NCBI RefSeq assembly: GCF_027580225.2 | Contig: NC_073360.2 | Location: 10,904,501-10,968,500, forward strand | Direction: 5' to 3' | Origin: Misgurnus anguillicaudatus | Lineage: Eukaryota > Chordata > Actinopteri > Cypriniformes > Cobitidae | DNA length: 64,000 nt | Part shown: piece after piece, positions 11,837 through 22,849 of the stretch | How positions within the stretch are numbered: position 1 is the first letter of the stretch | Layout of the letters: every line of letters begins with the position of its first letter | The notes under the pieces: model-generated | Seen by the model: only the letters and a program-made list of their open reading frames with translations | What the model was told of the DNA's origin: nothing | The model's database searches: none | Position numbers and translations under genes: made by a program

Positions 11837-12379
11837 TAAAACAGCATGCAGTGAATGAGAAAGGGTGAAGTAGAACAAGATCGAGGAGAAATGAACAACT
11901 GGGTGTCTCCTTGACAACTTTAAGCAGTTCTGAATGAAATGCCATTAGGACGCGTCTAATTGAAATGTTGCATGTGAAATTAAGGCCATTTACATAATTT
12001 AACAAAGACCCGACGATGTAATTAGCAAGAGAGAAGAGTTTTTTTTTCTTCTGGCTTTTAAATCTGGTAATGCCATGTTATGGTTTGCGTCTGAAAAGAC
12101 TAAGTTAACTCTGTTTAATTCGTAACAGTGACAAAATAGGGAACCACATGAACATAATTGACTCATTAATAGCCTATAGAAGACCTCCCTCGCTTCCTTC
12201 TGGATATCACGAATACGTTCGGCTAATTAAACGGCGATACAAAGCCATTTCTCCTTCTATCTTCGCTAAGCTGCTTTGCCTTCAGTGAAGGAAGCTCGTA
12301 TTCATCTGATGTTTTGTATGCTTTGTCGATTTGTTTTTACACCACGGCTTTTCGCTTATATTTTTACGTTCACATGTGT

Positions 12380-12515
12380 TAATTTGACAGACACTTTTAT
12401 TCGTAATTTATTTTGTGATATGTTTTAACAACGCATTTTATTCTCGGGATCAAACCTGTGACGTTTAGGCTGCTAGCGGCATGCTCTACCGCCAAGCAAC
12501 AGGAAATCAACAGAA
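12380..12515 (-). repeat. tRNA-derived SINE fragment
   Basis: On the minus strand the sequence reads TTGCTTGGCGGTAGAGCATG (A-box like), then 'gctagcagcctaaacgtcac', then GGTTTGATCC (B-box like). The spacing suits a pol III promoter. The flank 'cagacacttttattcg' resembles the tail typical of fish SINEs. It does not fold as a full tRNA gene, so a decayed SINE is the likely identity. Confidence 0.55.
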
Positions 12516-12968
12516 ATGTTTGCAGAAAGTTTTTAAACTCGCTAGACATGCTGTGAAGTGTTACACTTTGGTATTGGCACTCTTGGCTCACACTTCCTAG
12601 AAGCTAAAGTGGGAAGTAAAGCTCAAGGGACTGTTTATCTTGTCAAAAATGTGTCACATGGGAGATTGAACTCAACAAGGATTTGAGTTCAACATCCTCC
12701 TCGTACTAAATTTATATAGAAATATAGCTCAAGCAGCGTACAACGGGGTTCAAGTGTTTTAGGATCTTGACACCTAGTATGAATTATATAAACCAACCAG
12801 CATGTCTCTATGATGTTGTTTGAATCATAAACAAGCCCCAATTTTCTTTATTTTATTCAAATTTGAAGAACTCTTCGAGATTGCATCCTAACTTGTCATA
12901 AATATGTCTTATCATTTTATAAAAATGATCATCACTGGAAATATTATTTTAATTGTATACATTCTTTA

Positions 12969-13011
12969 AAATGCATTTGGGAGACGCTTCTTTCCAAAGC
13001 GACTTACCCTT
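12969..13011 (-). repeat. Vertebrate SINE (V-SINE-like) 3' tail
   Basis: On the minus strand: 'gggtaagtcgctttggaaag' followed by 'aagcgtctcccaaatgcat'. This is the conserved tail domain of V-SINEs as I remember it. Confidence 0.55.
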
Positions 13012-13071
13012 AAAGGGATAGTTCACTGAAAAATTTTTCAAGACGGAAATGAAATTAGAAAAAAACATTTT

Positions 13072-13725
13072 GTTCATCTTGAGCCAAGGATTCCAGTGAT
13101 ATAAAGCACTTGACATTTGGACTAAAATTGTGGGAGTATGAGCATCAATGTGTTTGCCATCGCTGTAGCGCCTACTAGTGATCAGTCACCGCATTTTTTT
13201 GCATGTGACCCCAGAATAAGCTCATGTATAAATGTACCAAATTTGGTGTCGATACCTCATTCATGTCCCCAGTCATAGCCAATCAAGTCCAAGCAGCTTC
13301 GCGCACTTCAGGCGTTTCGGTAGGCATGTGGACGATGAGTCAAAAGTTCAACTTTTTTTAAATAACTTTTCATAATCGAACTCCAAGGAATATTTTAGCA
13401 CATGATTGTTTCTGATCAGGCGAAAAACCTAGGACTGGTTCGTTTTCATTTTTTGCAAAAAAAATCTAAAATAGCGGGAAATTTGTTAATGACTTAAATA
13501 AAATCTATGTTCGTCTTGATCCAGTGATTCTAGTGATATAAAGCACTTGATATTTGAACATAAATTGCGGGAGTCATGAGCATTTACGCGTTTTATTATC
13601 ACTAAAAATTTTTGTTTTTTTGCACATGACCCCAGAAAAAGTTTATGTATATATGTACCAAATTTGGTGTCGATTCCTCATTCATATCCCCAGTCATAGC
13701 CAATCAAGTCCAAGCGGCTCTGCGC
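13072..13725. repeat. Pair of ~220-250 bp direct repeats
   Basis: Two similar blocks, about 13072-13320 and 13508-13725, both run from 'gtgatataaagcacttga' through 'accaaatttggtgtcgat' to 'catagccaatcaagtccaag'. A third partial start is seen near 13805. The leading 'aaagggatagttcactg' (13014) is a common fish repeat end. Not coding. Confidence 0.75.
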
Positions 13726-14351
13726 CCTTAAAAAAAAAAAGTTGATTTTTTAATTTTTTTAAAAATCTAATGATTTCAATGAAATCTAAGATATACACTT
13801 TGTTTGTCTTGATCCAGTGATATAAGGCACTTGATATTTGGACAAAAATTGCACCCCTAAATATATTTATTGCACGGTACCTTGCCTTAGAAACATTTAC
13901 CCAGTCTTTGACCTCATTTCCCATATGGTAAAACCCACTTAAATATAATCTAACAAGTGTGTCAGATTGTATAAAAGGAGAAAATCGGATTCTGTTGTGT
14001 TATTTTTATATTCATTCTTTTTTCCAAGTTTTTCCCTCGACTCCTTACCACAAAAGGAATTCCTAAATGCAAAGAAGAGACGCCAAAAAAAAAAAAAAAA
14101 ATCGTCCGCAGTTAAACCTCCCACAATCCCCAAACTCCTGCTTTGTAATGGTCTTATTAGATTTGTATTGTCCAAAGGGGATTGTCACTTTTATGAGGTT
14201 GCAGGAATTTCTTTTCACCAGCCATCAGACAAGGTAGTGAAGCGTGGCCGTCCCATCACTGACAATAACTCCTGGATTTGCTCTCTTTACCCCCTGTTGT
14301 CATGTTCCATCTACTCTTCTACATCCCCCCTCTTCTTTTCGTGTCCCACAG

Positions 14352-14537
14352 AGCTGTGCGCAGCCGACTGTGGTGGACACGGCATCTGCGTGGCGGGCAG
14401 CTGCCGTTGCGACGAGGGCTGGATGGGCACCGGATGTGAGCAACGGGCGTGTCACCCGCGCTGCAGCGAGCACGGGACGTGCAAAGATGGAAAATGCGAA
14501 TGCAGTCCAGGCTGGAACGGAGAGCACTGCACCATCG
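14352..14537 (+). CDS. tenm4: tenm4 exon: EGF-like repeats 6 and 7
   Basis: Acceptor TGTCCCACAG, donor G|GTAAGG, phase 1 to phase 1, 61 full codons. It encodes EGF6 ([20 protein letters not shown]...) and EGF7 ([20 protein letters not shown]...), each with six cysteines, ending GEHCTI. The exon is clearly richer in GC than its flanks. A (TG)8 tract lies 17 bases into the downstream intron. The next exon is the splice-site-A microexon: the last base G here pairs either with CT of that microexon (Ala) or directly with AG of the EGF8 exon (Glu), and both joins keep frame. Confidence 0.97.
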
Positions 14538-14553
14538 GTAAGGCCGGAGTATA

Positions 14554-14569
14554 TGTGTGTGTGTGTGTG
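14554..14569 (+). repeat. (TG)8 tract near the EGF6-7 exon donor
   Basis: Eight TG units start 17 bases past the exon end. In RNA this is a UG repeat, the preferred site of TDP-43 and CELF-type proteins. A role in microexon choice is inference only. Confidence 0.8.
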
Positions 14570-16047
14570 AAGTGTTGGGCGAGGGTGGGGTCACATCTAG
14601 GGTGAAGGGGCGTGCCGGGAGGTGTGAGGAAAGCATGCGTAATTGAATTTGTGCAACTCGGCATAGCATGAACAGGTTTGCTTAAGGATATGAAGCTCGC
14701 CTTCATGCATTTTAATGTGGGAATGTGTTAGAGCGTCATTTCATTTCTGCTCATCGCTTGGTCTCATCCTCCATTTGCTTATCCCGACGTTCTCATTCTT
14801 TTCAGTTTATTCATTTTGATCACAAACATTTGCATTGTCACGAGCAGAGCAGTCACTGGAAAGACTTTGTTTGCGGCTCTGAATTCAAATGTAAAACCGT
14901 TTCGGCGCACAGGAATGTTGCGTAGTGCACATGCCAGTATGTAGTTTAGGTCTAATTAAAGAAATTGTCAAATGTTTCTTTGTAGCAATAATACATATAT
15001 TTTTTCGTTTTGGTATAGAAAGGCATCTTATTGCTAATAAGTAATAGTTTGTGATGTTTAGATACAGATTTTGCTGTATTTTGTTTTGCATGATGATGCA
15101 TATCGCACAAGACAAATTGTTCTTTAGTTGAACCAGGTTTATAGGGTGGTGTCAGGCTCACACTTTAACCGATATGTTAATCGCCAGAAGTAAAAAATGT
15201 TTCTGAGAAAACTATACTAGTCAACATTTGAAGTGAATCAAAAACGTTTATATGTGGTAAATTTGTGGTTAGTGGGGTTTTCCATAAATAACACCAAAAG
15301 CAATGGTTACTATAGTTAAACAATGTTTAAGTTTTATAACTGATGGTTAAGCAGAACGTATTATGATTGTAATATATTTTTAAATATTAAGTTAGTTATA
15401 ATATTGTTATATGCACAACAGTACTAAATGTACTTCTGCCGTAGTTCCATATATATATAAAAAAATAAACCAATCATAGCGAGCATCTTTGTGTTTTAAT
15501 TTTAACTTATAGCTTTAACTAAAGAAAATGTTATGATTTAGCCAAGTTGGAGAAAAAAATTGGAACAACATTTAACCCCTGCCAACCCATCTCCCCTGAA
15601 ATTAGGCCTGACTTTGACCTGGACATGAAGTAAGATATTTTGAGGAATGTTTGTATGCAAACCGTTCATGAGGCCCATTCACATTTCTTTCCATCATACT
15701 CTTTTATTCCTACTATAGAAGTGATTGGGGCTCATGATTGTTTTGGTTACAAACATCCCTTAAAATATCTTCCTTCATGATCATCAGAAATTAATACAGG
15801 TTTGTAACAACATGAGAGTGAGAAAATGATGACAGAATTTTTACTTTTGGGTGAACTATCCCTTTAAAAGCGGTAAGTGTGACGGTTCAAGAGGTATTAT
15901 ACAGAATTCCTGACATAATGCCTCTCGGCTTCTGCTTGGATTGAAGTGTAGCTGTCCCATCCGTGATGTGATTCCATGCTGAAACAGCTCTTTCTCTATT
16001 TGTTTTTGCATTATCAATCTAAAAAAAAGTTTTTTTAAATCATTATA

Positions 16048-16812
16048 CACTCACCTAAAGGATTATTAGGAACACCTGTTCAATTTCTCATTAATGCAAT
16101 TATCTAATCAACCAATCACATGGCAGTTGCTTCAATGCATTTAGGGGTGTGGTCCTGGTCAAGACAATCTCCTGAACTCCAAACTGAATTTTCACGTACA
16201 ACACGTTTACAAAGAATGGTGTGAAAAGGGAAAAACATCCAGTATGCGGCAGTCCTGTGAGCGAAAATGTCTTGTTGATGCTAGAGGTCAGAGGAGAATG
16301 AGCCGACTGATTCAAGCTTATAGAAGAGCAACTTTCACTGAAATAACCACTTGTTACAACCGAGGTATGCAGCAAAGCATTTGTGAAGCCACAACACGCA
16401 CAACCTTGAGATGGATGGGGTACAACAGCAGAAGACCCCACCGGGTACCACTCATCTCCACTACAAATTAGAAAAAGAGGCTACAATTTGCACGAGCTTA
16501 CCAAAATTGGACAGTTGAAGACTTTAAAAATGTTGCCTGGTCTGATGAGTCTCGATTTCTGTAGAGACATTCAGATGGTAGAGTCAGAATTTGACGTAAA
16601 CAGAATGAGAACATGAATCCATCATGTCTTGTTACCACTGTGCAGGCTGGTGGTGGTGATGTAATGGTGAGGTGGATGTTTTCTTGGCACACTTTAGGCC
16701 CCTTAGTGGGCCAAAATTTCTAAAGAATGCTTTCAGCACCTTGTTATATCAATGCCACGTAGAATTAAGGCCGTTCTTAGTATGGTGTTCCTAGTAATCC
16801 TTAAGGTGAGTG
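16048..16812 (+). mobile_element. Tc1/mariner-like element, copy 2
   Basis: Ends CACTCACCTAAAGGATTATT and inverse, with flanking TA (16046-16047 and 16813-16814). Transposase remnants lie on the plus strand. A 75-residue piece (16244-16471) has the N-terminal helix-turn-helix region (ITTCYNRGMQQSICEATTRT), and WSDESRF-like coding follows in another frame near 16537. The 3' part, including the last two catalytic acids, is deleted. A broken, non-autonomous copy of the same family as 834-1374 and 29440-30353. Confidence 0.88.
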
Positions 16813-17554
16813 TATAACAATAATACATTCTCTGCAGACAAAATGCAATGTAATTACACATATGCAAATATAATGGATTATAAAAGTATCCCTAATGCAT
16901 CTGCTAACACATTTTACTCTGACACCAGTACATATGCAGTGTATTGCACTGCCTCTTCATTGCTAGAATAGCACTATCATTTTTAACTAAGATTAAAATG
17001 TGTTGTGTTGTTGATGCATTATTTAAGGAATAACCATGAGCAGTGTATATATAAGACTTACATAGTTTTTCTGTGTAAAATCACTATAAACACGCTTGTC
17101 TGACAACCCAAAACATCCTAGAGTTAGGTTAATGAACTATAGCATTTGACAGAAGAATTGTTATTAAAGAAAGCCATTTAATGTTTAATAAAAACCATTT
17201 TACGCTCTCATGGCTTATTGCTTAAATAACCGATTACCTTTTAATGCATTATATATAACCATAAAAATAATACTATAATAGATATGCTAATAAACAAAGA
17301 CTTGTCTCTACATATTTATTTCTCCATTTTCTCTCACTCTCTCTCTGTTCTCTCTCTCAAATGTTTACATTTTAGTGTGCTTTATTGGCATGACAAAAAC
17401 TGTATATTTGTATTATTATTGCATTTGCAGATGGGCTGCGTGCAAATAAATGTAAAAAATGATATGCAGAAGTGCAGAATTAAAAGTGAAACAGTAAATT
17501 ATAGAAATAAAAATAAGCTAAATTACTGTATAAAGAAGTAATAGGAGACATTAA

Positions 17555-17604
17555 GTCTCTCTCTATCTCTACTGCATCTCTCTCTGTCTCTCTCCCTCTT
17601 TCTA
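17555..17604 (+). promoter_or_regulatory. CT-rich intronic tract upstream of microexon A
   Basis: Dense TCTCT and CTCTCTC words about 240-290 bases before the 27-nt exon. These match PTB-type binding sites; function is inferred. A similar tract lies at 17329-17361. Confidence 0.35.
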
Positions 17605-17842
17605 GCCTGTCATACCATACCTTAAATTCGCTCCCAGCCTGTTACTGTATGTGAAGTGTTGCTTGTATGGCATGTACTGTAGTTGTCCTATCTATCGCAA
17701 AGTGCAAATCCTCCTCTGTGTTTCAGTAAACGTAGTAGGCTCGAGCAACCAGTCCATGTCTCTAGCTGTCTGTGTCTTGTCATGAAAGCAGCACTGTACC
17801 AAACCTCCCTTATATGTCCTTGTCTTTTATCTTCCCCTAAAG

Positions 17843-17869
17843 CTCACTATCTGGATAAGGTAGTGAAAG
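17843..17869 (+). CDS. tenm4: tenm4 microexon: teneurin splice site A (9-residue insert)
   Basis: A 27-nt exon between CTTCCCCTAAAG and a weak donor, G|GTATGG. With its split codons it inserts AHYLDKVVK between EGF7 (…EHCTI) and EGF8 (EGCPGLC…). This is the conserved alternative insert at teneurin splice site A. In the family its presence or absence changes ectodomain shape and trans interactions, including homophilic and latrophilin binding. Skipping keeps frame because both sides are phase 1. CT-rich tracts at about 17329-17361 and 17555-17604 precede it and could bind PTB-type repressors (inference). The match to the remembered vertebrate insert is nearly exact, so the call is strong despite the small size. 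Confidence 0.94.
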
Positions 17870-18354
17870 GTATGGCACTCTTACTTTCCCTATCCTTTCT
17901 TCCTGTCTCACGTTCTGTCTCCCATCATTTTCCCATCTTTGCATCCGTAGGGCAGCACTTATATTTACACGTCGTCTCACCAGTCCTCTGCCAATCACAG
18001 TGCTCATCCAATACACGTTGCCACTTAGCACCCTCGGAGAGTTTATTGTATTTAGCAAGGGAGGATTGGCGACAGGTCGCAGACCTTGACGATTGCCACC
18101 ATGCATAATAGATGCCCGGTGCAGCTGTGTAGCAGAGCATAGGGAAGGGCGGGGGTTCGGTGAGGTTCTGACCCGACGCCCCTTCTAATTAAAGCATGCA
18201 ATGCACCGGTGATGTTAAGACCTCGAGCCACCCAAACCTCCTACCTGCTCATTCACTTATTCTTTCATCCTTTGACTTTTTCTTTCTAGTCCCAGGATTT
18301 CTCACTGTGTGCGCCCACCCCATCCCTCCCTTGCTTCCTGTATAGAGTATAGTG

Positions 18355-18445
18355 TGAGCCGCGGGGGTCGTGCGAGGCGGCTCGTGGCCCTCAGGAGCCG
18401 TTTCAGCCTGACGCGCGGGTGAGCTCCGCAGGGGCCGCTCTCTGA
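18355..18445. other. CpG-dense patch
   Basis: About a dozen CpG dinucleotides in ~85 bases in an otherwise CpG-poor intron, ~490 bases after microexon A. It does not resemble the repeats seen elsewhere in the window. It could be a regulatory element or the remnant of an unrecognised repeat. Confidence 0.4.
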
Positions 18446-18751
18446 AAAGGCTGCCAATTAAGCTGAACTGCTGCCAGCGGTGCACTGATCTTTATTTATT
18501 TTCCTCTTTAATAAGCATTCAGAACAAACCATTCAAACGTCTCGCCACTGCGGGCCACGCAGCTGTTTGTCTGTTCGAGGAGTAATCCGTCGTCTACCGG
18601 TCGAGCTCACCCAAGGTTACGGCTGTGAATAATAATAAAAGAAAAAATCATTTGCTTAGCAAACGCATCACCGTCACCGTATGTCCTGTAGGACAGAAAG
18701 GTTAAACTTGTAGCATATTTTTAAGAAATGAGCATATTTTTAATAAAAGTG

Positions 18752-19470
18752 GAAGGACACTCCACTTTTTTAAAAAATACGCTCATTTTCCAGCTCCCCT
18801 AGAGTTAAACATTTAATATTTAGCATTTTTGGAATCCATGCAGCTGATCTCCAGGTATGGCACTACCACTTTTAGCATAACTTAGCACAATCCATTGAAT
18901 CTGATTAGACCATTAGCATCATGCTAAAAGAGTTTAGATATTTTTCCTATTTAAAACTTGACTCTTCTGTAGTTCTGTACATCGTGTACTAATACTTTGC
19001 TGCCGTAACATGTTTGCAGGATGCGCAATGATATGAGGCAGTGCCCGAAAATAGTCCCCTGCCATTGAAAGTTACTAAGGGGACTATTTTTGGGCAGTGC
19101 GTAATATCACTATGCCTGGTGCAGCCATGGTACAGCAGCAAAGTCCTTAAAAATTATGCTAGAATAAGAGTATATGTCCTAGCCATATCTGCCTAGAAAA
19201 ACGCAATTTTTAATTTTCTGTCAGTCTTAGTACACGATGTAACTACAGAAGAGTCAAGTTTTAAATAAACTCTTTGGTTATTTTTGAGCGCGATGCTAAT
19301 GGTCTAATCAGATTCAATGGATTATGCTAAGCTATGCTAAAAGTGGTAGCGCCAGATCCGGAGATCAGCTGAATGGATTCCAAGAATGTAAAAATCAAAT
19401 GTTTAACTGGAATATCAAATGGAGCTGGAAAATGAGCATATTTTCAAAAAAATTGGAGTGTTGCTTTAAG
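18752..19470. repeat. Foldback element 'cattttccagctcccc', copy 1
   Basis: Ends are 'aaggacactccactttttt' and the inverse 'aattggagtgttgcttta'. Internal words ('cagctgatctcc', 'cttagcacaatccattgaat', 'gtacacgatgtaactacaga') recur in the copies at 25003-25972 and 46205-46855. Confidence 0.85.
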
Positions 19471-20609
19471 GTTAGCAGCCGCTTTTAATTGAAAACAAAA
19501 AGAGAACTAGAAATAGGACCTACCTTCCCATCCCTAAAACTGTACTTTAAAAAATGCAGTGTTGGTTTAGTTCATGGTTGAGTAAAATATTGGTTTAAAT
19601 GACCAAGGGTGAGTTGTTTCAACCCATGGCTGGTTTTTCTAGGTTAATTTAATCCAACGGTTGGGTTTATCCATATTTATCCAGAATTTTTTAAGGTTGC
19701 AACCTTTGTCATTGTGACCCCTATGACTTTGGTGATGGAATCTAAATCTTGTGAACTTCGGTAATGTCAACTCTGACTTTATATCAGTTGCGTAACTAAG
19801 AATCAATGCATTTCAGCCCACGTTCCCATTTCAACATTTCAGCCCACATTCTTGATGGCTTCGCCATATAGGTGAAATTTACAGCAAGGATCATTGATCC
19901 ATTTTTGCCTCAGAGGGTGCTAAATGTGCTAAATGCCACATATATCACATATTGAGACAAACTACACTGAGCACAGGATCATGATGCACAAAGCCTGGAT
20001 GAATACATTCCTCGCCATTTCACATTGAGCCATATTTAGAAAGCTAGAAGCATCTCGAATTTCCTTCTTATCAGGCATCCAACACCTTACTATCTCTAAA
20101 AACCTTTTCTATCTCCCTTTCACGACCTCTCTCTCTCTTTGTTATTTGAGTCTTTATAATGTTCCAGCAATGGTTCTGCTAACTGTCGCTGACAAAATAG
20201 GTCACCTCAGACATCTTAGAGAGCGAGGCTCTGGGTTTGTGAAAAAGCATGTCAGGATTTTACATTTGATGGCGCAGGATTTCTCGCCTTTCGCCTCTGT
20301 TTTCATCTCAGGAAATAGAATCGGACAGGTAGCTGATAAGTGGCGGGGAGAGGAAGAAATGGGACATTGACAGCCATTTTACACTGTCATGTGAAGCAGA
20401 CAAAGCCCCTCCCGACCTTCCTCTCGTACCATCTCTGTAGAACCATGTGCCAACGGTGCTATCTACATCCTGTCAGCGTGAAACTCCCTGTCGAACACGC
20501 AAACCCCTGCGAGATGTTGTCTCAGTGTTCATATTATAGGAAAGTAGACTATAGGCTAGCATTTTGCGTAATTAATGTATTCAACATTTTTTTATCTGTG
20601 TGTGTTTTT

Positions 20610-20687
20610 TGTTGGGATCGAACCTAAGATCTTTGCGTTGCTAATGCTATGCTAATGCAATGCTCTACTATCTGAACTGCAGGAGCA
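20610..20687 (-). repeat. tRNA-derived SINE head
   Basis: On the minus strand: 'cagatagtagagcattgcat', then 'agcaacgcaaagatctta', then GGTTCGATCC. A-box and B-box-like words are at SINE spacing. Not a functional tRNA. Confidence 0.55.
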
Positions 20688-20734
20688 CTGTCAATTCTGT
20701 TGATGTATTTCCAATTTAAAAAGGAAATGTGTGG

Positions 20735-22025
20735 CAGGTCTAAACGGAATCCATGCCCGCAGATTTCCGTGGAAAATTCAGCGGAATTTCGCAGATTTAA
20801 TGCCCGTCATTGACAAGCACACATAACCCGAGCTTGAGCGTGTTTGTGACCAGTAACCGTCATTGACAACAAGCACACATACATAGACTTTCCCGCGCGT
20901 TTGTGAACCGTTATTGACAAGTACATTAACCCTGCGCGTGCTGTTTGCTTTGACCGTTTTTAATGATAGAGAGGACGAACCATTTGATATTTGAGATTAA
21001 ATTAAACCTACCGCTGAGTTAAGCAGTATGTGAGTCGTTTATGTGACGCGCAACAGTCAGCACAGGATCATTTCAAATCCGTTTGCAAGACAAATGCTGT
21101 TGTTGTTTAATATAAAGTTTACATTGCATTGTAAAAATGATGAAATTATCTTCATACATGCTAATTTCATAATGAGAACATATTAAAACACGCTTTTTAT
21201 TCTGCTATAATATATAACACTATAAACAATAATATATGTCATTTTATATACAAACTATAATTCTATCTTGAAACGCACATTATCTGGTTTATGTTGGTCC
21301 AGTTTAATTCAGAGGACTCATTGGTTTAGTGTATTCATTTTCATTGTAAGTCTTAAAAAAGTAATTATTTCAGATCCAATTTTGTAATATTTAGGGATGC
21401 ACCGAATCCAGGATTCGGATTCGGCCGAATACTGGGCTTTTTGACAGGGTTCGGGTTCGGCGAATCTTTGATTTTTTTCCACCAAACCGAACCCTAGGCT
21501 TGTGCTACGCTGGTCAACGTCACGCGGCCGTTGATAACACACATCGGGTGCTAACGTGGAGATAAGCGTTTTTTTTTCGGCGAGCCTTAGGGGCGGTTCA
21601 CATTTCTCGGACGCACCTGGAAAACACGAGCGTGTCGCACCGCATCGCTTTCATTATGCATAGACTTATGGTAATTGTCAAAATAGTTTTTCCCACTTGT
21701 CATCCTGGCATAATGTTGCCTATCCTTTTTTTTTTTACAGTTAAAATCAAGTAAAATGAAAAATACACTGCTGTGGACGTTGTTTGCTTCATTAATGTGT
21801 TCGTTACTGTGTTAATGGAATAAGGATGCGAGTAGGATTCGGTTTCGGATTCGGAATCTTAAACAGTGGATTTGGTATTCGCCTGAACCCAAAAAATCTG
21901 GATTCGGTGCATCCCTAGTAATATTTACAGCTTAAATTCTCTAATATATTTTTTAAAAATCATTCCGCAGAATTCTGCAGATTTTCACAAAAAAATTCCA
22001 CAGAAAAGCAAATAAACGGCCCTGC
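20735..22025. mobile_element. Probable older TIR element containing a nested insertion
   Basis: The left part 'gcagatttccgtggaaaatt…cagcggaatttcgcagattt' and the right part 'cattccgcagaattctgcag…ttccacagaaaagcaaataaac' are inverted versions of each other, ending near CAGGTCTAAACGG and AACGGCCCTG. No clean target duplication was found. The element at 21392-21917 sits inside it. Confidence 0.5.
21392..21917. mobile_element. hAT-like non-autonomous element (TAGGGATGCACCGA ends)
   Basis: The left end TAGGGATGCACCGAATCC is mirrored by the right end 'ggattcggtgcatcccta'. Perfect 8-bp target duplication GTAATATT at 21384-21391 and 21918-21925. 526 bp, no coding. Confidence 0.92.
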
Positions 22026-22354
22026 TCATAGGTACTAAAATGTTCAATAACTAAAAATACTTTCTGTTAGTAGTCAGTGTTGCTTCGCATTCTAGTAATA
22101 ATTTTATTAGAAGGACAAAAATGAGTCATCAGTAATTTTTCTGGTTCGTTTTACCATAAGATAATGCATTTTTTAGTTTTTAGATGTAAATAGCATATAA
22201 AGTACCTTAGAGCTAACAGACGTGGACTTATAGTCAAAAACCTCCAAATCTGATTTAATGGGGTCTTTTGTTACGCTATCACAAAATCACAAACACATAA
22301 TGATTTTTTTCAGGTTAGATTCTGCCTCTTACTTTCATTTGTATCTCATTATCT

Positions 22355-22401
22355 CAAGTCTCTCTCTCTCTCTTTCTCTCTTTCTCTCTCGCTCTCTCTA
22401 G
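22355..22401. repeat. (CT)n tract
   Basis: TC/CT dinucleotides with TTTC interruptions, about 300 bases before the EGF8 exon. Confidence 0.85.
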
Positions 22402-22702
22402 AGCCGAGTTCTGCATCTATTGTACAACACTAATGAGAATGTATTGATCCGCTTGAGCTCTGCAGTATAAGGCTGCCTCAATAGGATATAAGGGCTTAAG
22501 GAAAAGGTGTATCAGTTAATCACTTAAATTTATCACTATTATTACTAATGCACTCTTTTGACCTCTAGTCCTTCATTTACACTTCTTTATTTGAGAACTA
22601 GTGTTGGATGTAGTGACTAGGTTTGGTATTATTGTGTCTGTTGAGTATGTTTATGTTTTTGCTTTCTCGTCTAATGTGTTTGCTTTGCTCTTGTATGCAC
22701 AG

Positions 22703-22849
22703 AGGGCTGTCCTGGTCTGTGCAATGGCAACGGCAGATGCACGCTCGGTAATAATGGCTGGTACTGCGTTTGTCAGCTGGGCTGGCGGGGAGCAGGCTGC
22801 GACACATCAATGGAGACGGCCTGCAGCGACGGCAAGGACAATGATGGAG
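22703..22849 (+). CDS. tenm4: tenm4 exon: EGF-like repeat 8 and start of Cys-rich linker
   Basis: Acceptor TTGTATGCACAG, donor G|GTACAA, phase 1 to phase 1, 48 full codons. It encodes EGF8 ([24 protein letters not shown]...GWRGAGCD) and then [13 protein letters not shown], the acidic start of the Cys-rich segment. The longer loop between cysteines (TLGNNGWYC) is characteristic of EGF8 in teneurins. The exon joins to either the splice-A microexon or directly to the EGF7 exon. A CT-repeat tract lies about 300 bases upstream (22355-22401). Confidence 0.96.

Larger units (their letters stand above)
7476..14351 (+). other. Intron between EGF4-5 and EGF6-7 exons
   Basis: 6876-bp intron. Contains the CACGTG minisatellite element (8385-8944), a hAT-like foldback (9841-10203), a foldback repeat (10857-11367), a (GA)n run (11814-11836), SINE pieces (12380-12515 and 12969-13011) and a direct repeat pair (13072-13725). 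7476-8380 and 8955-9830 show nothing recognised. Confidence 0.6.
14538..17842 (+). other. Intron upstream of splice-site-A microexon
   Basis: 3305-bp intron. (TG)8 at 14554-14569, just after the donor. A Tc1-like copy at 16048-16812. 15838-15868 is a 'gggtgaactatcccttta' repeat end. CT-rich tracts at 17329-17361 and 17555-17604. Other parts show nothing recognisable. Confidence 0.6.
17870..22702 (+). other. Intron between microexon A and EGF8 exon
   Basis: 4833-bp intron. Holds a CpG-dense patch (18355-18445), a foldback element (18752-19470), a SINE-like piece (20610-20687), nested elements (20735-22025 with 21392-21917) and a (CT)n tract (22355-22401). 19471-20600 has nothing recognised. 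Confidence 0.6.

Noticed and set aside
12430..12515. Possible tRNA gene on the minus strand
   Set aside because: A- and B-box-like words exist, but stems do not pair well and the end flank is SINE-like; treated as a SINE fragment.
13967..14351. Open frame extending the EGF6-7 exon upstream with an ATG
   Set aside because: The acceptor CCCACAG at 14345-14351 and the family boundary fix the exon start; the upstream residues (poly-Lys, low complexity) are unrelated to teneurins.
14300..14706. Several antisense and alternate-frame open frames over the EGF6-7 exon
   Set aside because: They overlap a GC-rich real exon and lack any family resemblance; shadows of the coding frame.
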